Assembly (NCBI GenBank): GCA_004297725.1
Contig: SCUS01000126.1
Coordinates: 58,627 to 122,626 of the forward strand
Reading direction: 5' to 3'
From: Myxococcaceae bacterium
GTDB taxonomy: Bacteria; Myxococcota_A; Polyangia; Polyangiales; Ga0077539
Length of the DNA: 64,000 nucleotides
The notes below the pieces were generated by a model. The model worked only from the letters and a program-made list of their open reading frames with translations. It was not told where the DNA came from and ran no database searches. Below, piece by piece: positions 26,243 through 34,843 of the stretch. Made by a program: the position numbers and the translations under genes. Numbering within the stretch: position 1 is the first letter of the stretch; the number at the start of each line of letters is the position of its first letter.

Positions 26243-27657
26243 TCACCCTCGACGCCCTCCACGGGCTCTTCACCCGCCGCGAGCTCACGCCCCGGGAGCA
26301 CCTCGACCGGGTGCTCTCCGCCCTGCGCGACGCCGCCGCCCGCACCCCCGCCCACGCCGCGGTGCGCGACTACAACGACGACCAGGCCCGCCGCGCCGCC
26401 GACGCCGCCACCGCGCGCTACGCCTCCGGCCAGGCCCTCGGGGACTTCGACGGCATACCCATGGTGGTAAAAGACGAGGTGGACGTCGCGGGGCTGCCGA
26501 CCCGCTCGGGCACCGTCTATCTCCCGGCGGTGCCTGCGGCGCGCGACGCGACGGCGGTCGCCCGGCTGCGGGACGCCGGGGCGGTGATCGTCGGCAAGAG
26601 CGTGCAGCACGAGCTCGGCCTCGGGGCGACGGGCATCTCCCCCCACGAGACCCGCACCCCCCGCAACCCGCACGACCCCAACTGCGCCCCGGGCGGATCG
26701 TCCTCGGGCAGCGCGGTGGCCGTGGCGCTCGGCGCGGTGCCGGTCGCGGTGGCCTCCGACGGGGGCGGGTCGGTGCGCATCCCGGCCTCCCTCTGCGGCG
26801 TGTGGGGGCTCAAGCCCACCTTCGGCCGCATCCCCAACACCGGCGACGGCAACCTCGACGGGAGCGTCGGGCACCTCGGTCCCATCGCCCGCTCGGTCGA
26901 GGCGATGGAGAAGTTCTTGAGGGTGACCGCGGGGGACGACGGGCGGTGCCCGGTGAGCCACGGGTCGCCTCCGCTCGACCTCGCCGCCCTCGACAACGCC
27001 CGCTCGCGAGACCTGAAGGGGCTGCGCATCGGGGTCGATCCCAACGAGTGGGCCGACGCCGACCCGACCATCGCCTTCACCTGCCGCGAGGCGCTGCGCA
27101 CGCTGGAGAAGCAGGGCGCCGTGCTGCGCGACGTGTCGCTCCCGCTGGGGCGGCACGCGGGCGCCATCGGCTTCGTGACGATGGTGACCGAGTCGGCGCG
27201 CGGGCACGCCGAGGAGTACCGCAAGCACCGCGACAAGATGGCCCTCGACGTGCGGCTCACCCTCGCCATCGGCCGGCAGATCTCCGCGGTGGATCACCAG
27301 AAGGCGCAGCTCCTCCGACGGCGGCTGCGGCTGCAGCTCGCCGCCCTGCTGGGCGAGGTGGACCTCTACGCGACGCCCACCGTGGCCATCGCCGCGCCGA
27401 GGGTGCGACACCGGGCCGAGCGGGCGGGCGAGGCCGACCAGGCGGTCACCAACGACCTGGTGCGGTTTACCTTCCTGGGTAATCTCACCGGGCTCCCGGC
27501 GCTGACGGCGCCGGTGGGCGTGCAGGGGGCGCGGCTGCCCGTCGGGCTGCAGCTGATGGCGAAGCCGTGGGACGAGGCGACGCTGCTGGCGGCGGCGTAC
27601 GGGCTGGAGCGAGCGGGCTGCGCACCGCCGACGCCGGCGGTGCACGTACCCTGGTGA
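26239..27657 (+). CDS. Amidase-signature hydrolase
   Basis: A 472-residue enzyme of the amidase signature family, which hydrolyses carbon-nitrogen bonds. The Ser-cisSer-Lys triad is visible: Lys78 in MVVKDEVDV, cis-Ser155 in GGSSSGSAVAV, and nucleophile Ser178 in DGGGSVRIPA. GVWGLKPTFGRIP follows as usual. There is no signal peptide. The substrate is not evident; GatA is unlikely because GatB and GatC are not adjacent. It starts at GTG within a GTGA overlap with the small upstream gene. The operon is flanked on both sides by paralogous Cys-rich lipoprotein genes on the other strand. Confidence 0.9.
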   Translation: MITLDALHGLFTRRELTPREHLDRVLSALRDAAARTPAHAAVRDYNDDQARRAADAATARYASGQALGDFDGIPMVVKDEVDVAGLPTRSGTVYLPAVPAARDATAVARLRDAGAVIVGKSVQHELGLGATGISPHETRTPRNPHDPNCAPGGSSSGSAVAVALGAVPVAVASDGGGSVRIPASLCGVWGLKPTFGRIPNTGDGNLDGSVGHLGPIARSVEAMEKFLRVTAGDDGRCPVSHGSPPLDLAALDNARSRDLKGLRIGVDPNEWADADPTIAFTCREALRTLEKQGAVLRDVSLPLGRHAGAIGFVTMVTESARGHAEEYRKHRDKMALDVRLTLAIGRQISAVDHQKAQLLRRRLRLQLAALLGEVDLYATPTVAIAAPRVRHRAERAGEADQAVTNDLVRFTFLGNLTGLPALTAPVGVQGARLPVGLQLMAKPWDEATLLAAAYGLERAGCAPPTPAVHVPW

Positions 27658-27678
27658 GCTGAGGGCGGGAGCGGGGGG

Positions 27679-30027
27679 TCAGTCGCGGCAGCAGAGGACC
27701 CCGCCGGCGGCGGAGGAGGTCTTCACCACGGTGCGGCTCTCCTGGACGCTCCCGCCGCAGATCCACGGGGCGCCGAGGGCGCCGCAGTCGTTGTTCGAGA
27801 AGCGGTTGAGCCCGTCGCAGGCGCCACCGACCGCGGCGCCGAGCGTCCCGCAGCCGAAGAAGTCGTTGTTGAGGTCGCCGCTCTCGCGGCAGTTGGTGGC
27901 GCACGACAGCGAGGTGCAGCTCGGTCCGGTGAGGGTGCCCGAGCGCAGCGCGCAGATGCCGCAGCCGGTGCCCGAGACCGCCGCCGCGAAGAACGACGCG
28001 GCGGGGTAGGCCGTCTCCGCGGCGCAGCCCGACGCGCCGGTGCGGGGGGTGACCTCGCCGCCGTTGCAGATGTGCCAGCCGCGGGCGCAGAGGTTGGACG
28101 ACGCGCAGCCCGCGCCGTTGGCCGGAGCGCTGGTCGAGCTGTTGCCCAGCGTCGCGCAGGCGGGGAGCGAGGAAGCGGGGATGGCGGGGAAGATCCCAGG
28201 GAGGGACCACGCGCCCGAGCAGCCCGCGATGCGAGGGAAGCGAGCGCGGTCGGCGAAGGCCTCGCGGGTGCCGTCCGCGCAGCCGATGGGGTCGACGGTC
28301 ACCACCGGGACGCACACCCCGCTGGCGCAGGTGCTGTCCGCCGGGCATCGGTTGTTGCAGGCGCCGCAGTGGAGGGGGTTGTCGCCGAGGGTGACGCACT
28401 GGGTCCCGCAGAGCGTGCTGCCGCTGGCGCAGGTGGCCTGGCAGGTGCCCGTACGGCAGACCTGACCCGCGGCGCAGACGGCTCCGCAGGCGCCGCAGTT
28501 GCGGCTGTCGCTGGTGAGGTTGACGCACGCCCCCGCGCAGGAGCTCGTCCCGAGCGGGCAGGAGCAGGTCCCCGCCGTGCAGGTCGCCCCCGCCGGGCAG
28601 GCGATGGCGCACGAGCCGCAGTGACCGGCGTCGACGGCGAGGTTCACCTCGCAGCCGTCGGCCGCGATGCCGTTGCAGTCGGCGAAGCCGGTGATGCAGG
28701 CGATCCCGCAGGCCCCCGCGGCGCAGGTCGGCGTGGCGTTGGCCCTCGCGGGGCAGGCGTTGCCGCACATACCGCAGTGGGTAAGGCTGCCGCGGGTGTC
28801 GACCTCGCAGCCGTCGGCGGCGACGCCGTTGCAGTTGCCGAAGCCGGTGTTGCAGGCGATTCCGCAGGCGCCCGCGGCGCAGGTCGGCGTGGCGTTGGCG
28901 CGCGCCGGGCAGGCGTTGCCGCACATCCCGCAGCTCGACAGCGTCACCCGGGTGTCGACCTCGCAGCCGTTGGCGGCCATGCCGTCGCAGTCCGCGAAGC
29001 CCGTGTTGCAGGCGCCCACGGTACACGCTCCGGCGACGCAGGCCGCGGTGCCGCCCGCGGTGACGCAGGCGTTGTCGCAGCGGCCGCAGTGCGCGGCGGC
29101 GGTGCGGGTGTCGACCTCGCAGCCGTTGGCCGCGACGCCGTCGCAGTCCGCGAAGCCCTCGTTGCAGTCGTAGGCGCAGGCGCCCTCGGCGCAGCGCGCG
29201 GTGGTGTTGGGTCGGCTGGCGCAGGCGCGGCCGCAGGCGCCGCAGTGGGCGGCGGTCGTCGCGGTGTTGGTCTCGCAGCCGTTGGCCGCGCTCATGTCGC
29301 AGTCGCCGAAGGACCCGGTGCACGAGCCCACCGCGCAGGCTCCCATGGCGCATCGGGGCGCGCCGTTGGCGACCACGCAGGTCATCCCGCAGCCGCCGCA
29401 GTGGGCGGTGTTGTCCTGCGGGTTGACGCAGGCGCTGTCGCAGCAGGCGAGGCCCGAGGGGCAGGGCTGCGCGGCGTTGCAGCCGGCGACGCACCGGTTG
29501 CCCGAGCACACGAGCCCGGCGGGGCAGTGGGCGTCGGTGACGCACTCGACGCAGCGACGGGTGGGCACCTCGCAGCGCAGGGTGGAGGCGCCGCCGTCCG
29601 CCCGGGAGACGCCGCCGTCGACGACGACGGAGGCCGCGCAGCCCTCGTCGTTGCGGCAGCCGGGAGAGCAGCGGAAGGTGGCGCCGTCGCAGAACTGCCC
29701 CGCGGGGCAGGTGTCGGCGGTGGGCGAGCAGGCCACGCAGCGCCCGCTGGGGAGGTCGCACACGGTGAAGCCGAACTCGTTGTCGCGGCACTCCTCGTTG
29801 CGCTGGCAGCGCGCCGGCCCGACGTCGGGCGCGTCGGTGCGAGGGGCGTCGAGGGGGCCCGCGTCGAGGGAGCCCGCGTCGAGGGAGCCCGCGTCGGCGC
29901 GGACGTCCGCTCCGAGGTCGCTGACTCCGGCGTCGGCGGGTCCGCCCACCACGGAAGCACCCAGGCCACAGCCTGAAATCAAGAGCACACAGCAGGCGAG
30001 CCGCCACCGATCCGATCGCGCGTTCAT
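27679..30027 (-). CDS. Cys-rich tandem-repeat lipoprotein with CC-terminal domain
   Basis: A 782-residue lipoprotein starting at ATG 30027 with AGGA nearby. The lipobox is LISGC-G, followed by an Asp/Ala-rich linker with a short DAGSL repeat, Cys-rich modules, and about six 52-residue repeats (GFADCxGxAAxGCEVDTR type) between about 215 and 500. It shares its front half with the paralogue at 23007-25943. Its C-terminal 200 residues differ completely. They form a conserved Cys-rich domain with GCADGTREAFAD, CARGWHICNGGEV, NDFFGCGTLG, GAPWICGG and a final GVLCCRD. I know this tail from other myxobacterial proteins but not its role. Likely cell-surface. Confidence 0.88.
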   Translation of the reverse strand: MNARSDRWRLACCVLLISGCGLGASVVGGPADAGVSDLGADVRADAGSLDAGSLDAGPLDAPRTDAPDVGPARCQRNEECRDNEFGFTVCDLPSGRCVACSPTADTCPAGQFCDGATFRCSPGCRNDEGCAASVVVDGGVSRADGGASTLRCEVPTRRCVECVTDAHCPAGLVCSGNRCVAGCNAAQPCPSGLACCDSACVNPQDNTAHCGGCGMTCVVANGAPRCAMGACAVGSCTGSFGDCDMSAANGCETNTATTAAHCGACGRACASRPNTTARCAEGACAYDCNEGFADCDGVAANGCEVDTRTAAAHCGRCDNACVTAGGTAACVAGACTVGACNTGFADCDGMAANGCEVDTRVTLSSCGMCGNACPARANATPTCAAGACGIACNTGFGNCNGVAADGCEVDTRGSLTHCGMCGNACPARANATPTCAAGACGIACITGFADCNGIAADGCEVNLAVDAGHCGSCAIACPAGATCTAGTCSCPLGTSSCAGACVNLTSDSRNCGACGAVCAAGQVCRTGTCQATCASGSTLCGTQCVTLGDNPLHCGACNNRCPADSTCASGVCVPVVTVDPIGCADGTREAFADRARFPRIAGCSGAWSLPGIFPAIPASSLPACATLGNSSTSAPANGAGCASSNLCARGWHICNGGEVTPRTGASGCAAETAYPAASFFAAAVSGTGCGICALRSGTLTGPSCTSLSCATNCRESGDLNNDFFGCGTLGAAVGGACDGLNRFSNNDCGALGAPWICGGSVQESRTVVKTSSAAGGVLCCRD

Positions 30028-30173
30028 GGGCGCATCCTGCCTGCGTTGCCGCCGGACGGGCACCCATTGAATGCGTCGGGGTGTCCGCCGCCACCCTCGG
30101 GGGAGGGGCTCGACGAGGTCTTCGGGCTCGACGCCGCTGCGCTCGACGCCTGGCTCTCCCGCCGCGACGACTG

Positions 30174-30197
30174 ATCGGCGCCCGACTCAGCGCCGAT
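30174..30197. terminator. Perfect hairpin at the end of the men operon
   Basis: ATCGGCGC (30174-30181) pairs perfectly with GCGCCGAT (30190-30197) around an 8-base loop. It begins about 20 bases beyond the menH stop. There is no T-tract on either side. Being symmetrical it could stop transcription from both directions. Confidence 0.55.
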
Positions 30198-30217
30198 GGC
30201 CTGCGTGGCCGCCCTCG

Positions 30218-30928
30218 TCACTCCGTCACTCCTACCACCCGCGCCACCGCCGCCGGGTCTTCGAGCACCACGTTGTGCCCGGCGCCCTCGACCCGATGGT
30301 GCACCACCCTCCCCTCACCCCTGCGCACCATCTCCTCCGCGATGCGGGTGAACTTCTCGTCGCGCTCTCCGGTCACCGCATGCACCGTGAAGGGCGCGCT
30401 CGCCAGCCGCTCCCACAGCGGCGGCATCCTCCCCGTGCTCAGCGTCGAGAGCGCCCACGCGATCGCCTCGGGCCGGTGCCCCGTCCGCCACGACCGCTGC
30501 GCCGCCAGCGCCTCCGGGGCCAGCTCCCGCTGCGTCGCGAAGAGCGGCAGCGCCTCCCACCTCTCTACAAACGCCTCCAGGCCCCCGCGCACGATGCTCT
30601 CCGCCAGCGCGTCGTCCGCCGCCGCCCTCGCCGCTCGCTCGCTCTCGTCCTCGATGCCGGGCGTGCCTCCCACCAGCACCACCGCCCGGAGCTCACCCGG
30701 GTGGCGCAGCGCCAGCGAGAGCGCCAGCCGCGCCCCCAGCGAGTAGCCCACCAGCACCCGCCGACCCGTTGTCCACGGCGCCAACGCGTCGATCACCTCG
30801 TCGAAGTCCGCGCCCGGCCTCACCCACGGCTCCAGCCCGTGGCCCGGCATCCACCACGCGTCGCCCTCCGACCGCACCCGCTCCCACTGCGACGGCGCCC
30901 CGAGGAAGCCGTGCAGCCAGCCGATCAC
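30218..30928 (-). CDS. menH: MenH-like SHCHC synthase
   Basis: A 236-residue alpha/beta hydrolase-fold enzyme. Start is GTG 30928, overlapping the menD stop as GTGA. LHGFLGAPSQWERV at the start is the oxyanion region, LVGYSLGARLAL holds the nucleophile Ser, VTGERDEKF the Asp, and GAGHNVVLEDP the His. Position directly after menD supports 2-succinyl-6-hydroxy-2,4-cyclohexadiene-1-carboxylate synthase, which eliminates pyruvate from the MenD product in menaquinone synthesis. Identity rests on motif plus context. Confidence 0.88.
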   Translation of the reverse strand: MIGWLHGFLGAPSQWERVRSEGDAWWMPGHGLEPWVRPGADFDEVIDALAPWTTGRRVLVGYSLGARLALSLALRHPGELRAVVLVGGTPGIEDESERAARAAADDALAESIVRGGLEAFVERWEALPLFATQRELAPEALAAQRSWRTGHRPEAIAWALSTLSTGRMPPLWERLASAPFTVHAVTGERDEKFTRIAEEMVRRGEGRVVHHRVEGAGHNVVLEDPAAVARVVGVTE

Positions 30929-32712
30929 TCCGCGAGCCCCCGCTCGACCCGCGCCCTCACCCGCTGCCTCCGGGCGCCTGCGTCCTCGGGCGCCACCACG
31001 GCCTCGATCACCGTCACCCCGTCGGTCGCCAGCGCCTCGTCGAGCGCCGCCGCCAGCGCCGAGGGCGTCTCCACCCGCGCGTAGCGGTGACCGAAGGCCC
31101 CCGAGGCCTCCGCCCAGCGAATACCCTGCGGCGTAAGAAAGAACCGCCCGAAGGCCGCCGCCCGCTCGCTCCCCGGCGGGGACGTCTTGCCCAGCGGGAG
31201 CTCCGCGAAGATGCGGCCGCCGCCGTTCTGCACCAGCAGCACCACCAGCGCGCCTTCCAACTCCTGCGCCGCGCTCAGTCCCCCGAGGTCGTGCGCCGCG
31301 CTCACGTCGCCCAGCAGCACCGCCACCGGCTCCGCGGCCCCGAGCTTGGTCCTCGCCCCGAGGGCGCCCGCGATCAGCCCGTCGATGCCGCTGCCTCCCC
31401 GCTGGTGCAGCACCCTCAGCGAGCGCCACGGCGAGGCCATCTCCAGGTCGCGCACCGGCATGCTGTTGCCCGCCACGAGGCACGCCCCCGACGGGAGCGC
31501 GTCGAGGAGCGACTGCGCCACCGTGAGCTCGTCCAGCGCCTCGCCGAAGGTCTCCGCCCTCACCGCCGACCACGCCTGCGCGTCGGCCGACCGCAGCGAC
31601 CGCGACCACGACGGCTCCGCGGCCACCGCCCTCGCCCCGAGCGCCAGCCGCACCGCGTGCGCCACCGCCTCCGGATCTCCCCACAGCACCGCCCTCGCGT
31701 CCCCCGCCGGGTCGGGCCAGCCGTGCGGGGCCACCACCCAGCGCTCCACCGCGGGGTGGGTGATCCATGCGGTGAGCGCTGGCGAGGTGGGAGGCAGCGA
31801 CCAGGAGACCACCAGGTCGGGGCGGTGCCTCTCTCGCCACGACGCGCTGCGGGCCGCGAGCTCGACGCCCGGGCACACCGTCGCCGCGCCGGTCGACCCC
31901 ACGTGGCGGTAGCCGCTCGACGACTCGGCCACCACGGGCGCTCCCACCGCCGCGGCCAGCGCGAAGAGGGCCTCGTGGGCGGTGCTCCCCCAGGTGAGCG
32001 TCGGGCCGCACACGAAGAGCGGACGGCTCGCGTGGGCGAGGCTGTCGGTGAGCGCGGCGACCCCCTCGGAGGACGGAATACACTCCGGGGTAAACGCCCT
32101 GGGCGCGCCGAGGGTCACCCGCCGGGAGAGCTCGGCGGACCAGGGCTCCGGGGCGGCGACCTCCACGGGCTCGAGCGGCTTGCGGAAGCGGGCGTTGAGG
32201 TGCACCGGGCCGGGCGTGGGCGAGCGGGTGAGCGAGAGGCACCGGGCGGCGATGCGGCCGACGGCGGCGAGGGCCTCGGGGGAGGCGTCGGGCAGCCCGA
32301 GCTCGGCGCGGTGGCGCACCGCGCGGCCGAAGAGGTCGGTCTGGTCGATGGTCTGCGGCGAGGCGCAGTCGTAGGCCTCCCACGGGCGATCGGCGGTGAC
32401 CACCAGCACGGGGAGGAAGGCCTGCGAGGCCTCGATGAGGGCGGGGAGGTAGTGGGCGCCGGCGGTTCCGGAGGTGCAGAGGAGCATCGAGGGGAGACCG
32501 GTGATGCGCGCCTGGCCGAGCGCCACGAAGGCCGCCACGCGCTCGTCGACGACGGGGAGGCAGCGCACCCGCGGGCACTCCGCGGCGGCCAGCGCCAGCG
32601 GGGTGGAGCGCGACCCGGGGGAGATGATCACGTCGCGAAGGCCGGAGTCCGCGAGGGCGCTGAGGAGCCACCGCGCCCAGGCGCTGTGAAGGTCGGAGGG
32701 CGGAGTGGTCAT
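30925..32712 (-). CDS. menD: MenD, SEPHCHC synthase
   Basis: A 595-residue thiamine-diphosphate enzyme that joins isochorismate to 2-oxoglutarate in menaquinone synthesis. The ATG at 32712 overlaps the menF stop as ATGA. VIISPGSRSTPLALA at the N-terminus and VVDERVAAFVALG with the conserved Glu are MenD signatures. LCTSGTAGAHYLPALIEA and DRPWEAYDCASPQTIDQ follow. The cofactor motif is around LLGDVSAAHDLGGL with LLVQNGGGRIFAELP, and HQRGGSGIDGLIAGALG is typical. Length is normal. Confidence 0.95.
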   Translation of the reverse strand: MTTPPSDLHSAWARWLLSALADSGLRDVIISPGSRSTPLALAAAECPRVRCLPVVDERVAAFVALGQARITGLPSMLLCTSGTAGAHYLPALIEASQAFLPVLVVTADRPWEAYDCASPQTIDQTDLFGRAVRHRAELGLPDASPEALAAVGRIAARCLSLTRSPTPGPVHLNARFRKPLEPVEVAAPEPWSAELSRRVTLGAPRAFTPECIPSSEGVAALTDSLAHASRPLFVCGPTLTWGSTAHEALFALAAAVGAPVVAESSSGYRHVGSTGAATVCPGVELAARSASWRERHRPDLVVSWSLPPTSPALTAWITHPAVERWVVAPHGWPDPAGDARAVLWGDPEAVAHAVRLALGARAVAAEPSWSRSLRSADAQAWSAVRAETFGEALDELTVAQSLLDALPSGACLVAGNSMPVRDLEMASPWRSLRVLHQRGGSGIDGLIAGALGARTKLGAAEPVAVLLGDVSAAHDLGGLSAAQELEGALVVLLVQNGGGRIFAELPLGKTSPPGSERAAAFGRFFLTPQGIRWAEASGAFGHRYARVETPSALAAALDEALATDGVTVIEAVVAPEDAGARRQRVRARVERGLAE

Positions 32713-33998
32713 GGGGGTCCTTCGAGGGCGACGCGCGCCGTGCGGAGCTTGGCCTCGGTCTCGCGCCACTCGGCCGATGGGTCGGAGCCAGGAACCAGCC
32801 CCGCCCCCACGTAGGCCCAGGCCTCGTCTCCGTGGATGACCGCCGAGCGCAGCGCCACCACGAAGCGCCCGTCACCGCGGGCGTCGCACCAGCCCAGCGT
32901 CCCGGCGTACCAGCCGCGGGGGTCGGGCTCGTGGCGGGCGATCCAGCGCAGGGCGTCGGCGCGGGGAGCGCCCGCGACGGCGGGCGTGGGGTGCAGCGCC
33001 GAGGCGAGCGTGAGCGCGTCGGGGGCCTTGAGAGCGCGCGCGCGGATGGGCGTCCAGAGGTGGTGCACCGAGGGGAGAGAGCGCACCGAGGGGAGCTCGG
33101 CGTGGGAGACCGGGAGACCGAGGGCGCGCAGCGCGTCGGCGATGAAGGTGACGACGAGGGCGTGCTCGTGACGGTCCTTGGCGCTGGCGAGGAGGGAGGC
33201 GATGGCGGCGGGGTCGTCGGCGCCGCGGGGGATGCTGCCGGCGAGCGCGTCGACCTCCACGGTGTCGCCGCGGCGAAGGACGAGGCGCTCGGGGGTCGCT
33301 CCGACGAAGACCACATCGGGCGCGAGGCGCATGGCGAAGCGGGCCCCGTCCTGCGCCGGGAGCCGGGAGAGCACCTCCCCGAGGGACCATCCCCCCGGGC
33401 GGGACCATCGCACCCGGCGGGCCCCCACCAGCTTGTCGATGGCGCCGTCGGCCATCGCGGCGAGGGCAGCGCGCACCAGCGCCTCCCAGCGGGGCTGCGC
33501 CTCGGGGTCGGGCGCGCGCGCTGCGGCAGGGGCGGCGGGGGCGCTTACACCGTCGGGTAAGGTCCAGTCGAGCGAGCGGGCGGCGGAGGCGGGGCCGACC
33601 CACTGGAGCCACGAGCGATGGCCGAGAGCGATGCGGCTCCAGGCGGGGAGCACCATCAGCGCGCGGGGAGCTCCGCCCCAGGCCGGGTCGTGGGCGTGGG
33701 AGCGGGCCGGGTCGAAGCACTGGCCGCCGAACATCCGCGGCGCGGGCGCGTCGTCGTGGTCGCTGAGCGCGGTGAGCGACGAGAGGGTCGAGCGCACCCT
33801 CGGGGCGAGCGCGTCGAGGTGCTCGCCGTCGAGGGAGACCGCGGCGCCCCAGGCCTCGGTGGTGCCGTCCTCGTCGGCGGACCAGTGCAGCGAAGGGGCC
33901 ACGGCGGTGGTCGCGTCGGAGGGGGCGGTGATCGCGACGAGGGCTTCGGGCGAGAGCGCTTCGAGGCGTGCGAGCAGCGGGCCGGACAGCGGAACCAT
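32709..33998 (-). CDS. menF: Isochorismate synthase
   Basis: A 429-residue chorismate-utilising enzyme making isochorismate for menaquinone. The C-terminal catalytic half has VDALAGSIPRGADD, KDRHEHALVV, HHLWTPI, LHPTPAVAGAPR, WYAGTLGWCD and YVGAGLVPGSDPSAEWRETE. These match MenF/EntC/DhbC; its place before menD and menH makes the menaquinone role most likely. It starts the men operon and is divergent from the exonuclease gene. Confidence 0.93.
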   Translation of the reverse strand: MVPLSGPLLARLEALSPEALVAITAPSDATTAVAPSLHWSADEDGTTEAWGAAVSLDGEHLDALAPRVRSTLSSLTALSDHDDAPAPRMFGGQCFDPARSHAHDPAWGGAPRALMVLPAWSRIALGHRSWLQWVGPASAARSLDWTLPDGVSAPAAPAAARAPDPEAQPRWEALVRAALAAMADGAIDKLVGARRVRWSRPGGWSLGEVLSRLPAQDGARFAMRLAPDVVFVGATPERLVLRRGDTVEVDALAGSIPRGADDPAAIASLLASAKDRHEHALVVTFIADALRALGLPVSHAELPSVRSLPSVHHLWTPIRARALKAPDALTLASALHPTPAVAGAPRADALRWIARHEPDPRGWYAGTLGWCDARGDGRFVVALRSAVIHGDEAWAYVGAGLVPGSDPSAEWRETEAKLRTARVALEGPP

Positions 33999-34153
33999 CG
34001 GGGCGGCCTACGGTGGTGGCCCCGGGCTCGGACGTCAATCGGGGCGCGCGCAAGTTGGCAGCGGGCGCCGCGACGTGCTGCGATGGCAACCCTATGGCGC
34101 ACGGATCGAAGGTGAACTCATGCTTCCCCACGGGGCTGCCATACCCGGGGATC

Positions 34154-34843
34154 ATGCCCTTCCTCCGGACGGCGCCGCCTGCGCAGCTCGGCCTCGCGGA
34201 GGAGCTCGACCCCGACGCCCCGTGGCACACGCTGCCGATGGCGGCGATCGACACGGAGACCACCGGGAGGGACCCGGGCCGCGGCGACCGCATCGTGGAG
34301 ATCGCGGTGGTGCACTTCCGCGACGGCGTGGTGGAGGGCCGCTACGGGATGCTGGTGAACCCGGGCATCCCGATCCCCGCGGATGCGGCCGCGGTGCACG
34401 GCATCACCGACGCCCAGGTGAAGGGGCAGCCCACCTTCGAGCAGCTCGCCCCGAAGATCCTGGAGCTTCTCCAGGGGCGCATCCCGCTGGCCTACAACGC
34501 GGGCTTCGACCGGGGGTTCATCCGCGCCGAGCTGGTGCGCGCCGGGGTGGAGGTGACCAAGACCACCGCCACGCCGCCCGCCCTTCGAGGCACCGAGTGG
34601 CTCGACCCGCTGGTCTGGGCCAGGGCCTTACAGACCGGGGTAAAGGGCTTCAAGCTCGGCGAGGTGTCGACCCGCCTCGGGGTCGACCTCTCCAACGCCC
34701 ACCGCGCCACCGACGACGCCGAGGCCGCGGGCATGGTGCTCTACAAGCTCCTCCCGAAGGAGCGTGGGACCACCTACCGCTCGCTCGTGCTGGAGCAGCG
34801 CGGGCTCAAGTCCGGCCCCGCGGGCCGCACCTGGCGGCGGTGA
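34154..34843 (+). CDS. DEDDh exonuclease (DnaQ-like)
   Basis: A 229-residue 3'-5' exonuclease of the DNA polymerase III epsilon type if started at ATG 34154. In-frame ATG 34094 or 33968 would add residues with no family resemblance. Exo I is AAIDTETTGRD, Exo II is AYNAGFDRGFI, and Exo III is HRATDDAEAAG, so all DEDDh metal ligands and the His are present. NPGIPIPADAAAVHGITDAQV is typical. It could proofread or process nucleic acids; it is not fused to a polymerase. The next gene overlaps its stop as GTGA. Confidence 0.85.
   Translation: MPFLRTAPPAQLGLAEELDPDAPWHTLPMAAIDTETTGRDPGRGDRIVEIAVVHFRDGVVEGRYGMLVNPGIPIPADAAAVHGITDAQVKGQPTFEQLAPKILELLQGRIPLAYNAGFDRGFIRAELVRAGVEVTKTTATPPALRGTEWLDPLVWARALQTGVKGFKLGEVSTRLGVDLSNAHRATDDAEAAGMVLYKLLPKERGTTYRSLVLEQRGLKSGPAGRTWRR

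Noticed and set aside
26239..27657. Amidase as GatA of the tRNA amidotransferase
   Set aside because: No gatB or gatC neighbours, and the small upstream protein does not resemble GatC.
28072..29976. Long plus-strand frame of 634 codons opposite the 782-residue lipoprotein
   Set aside because: Antisense shadow of the repeats; no recognisable domain and no start context.
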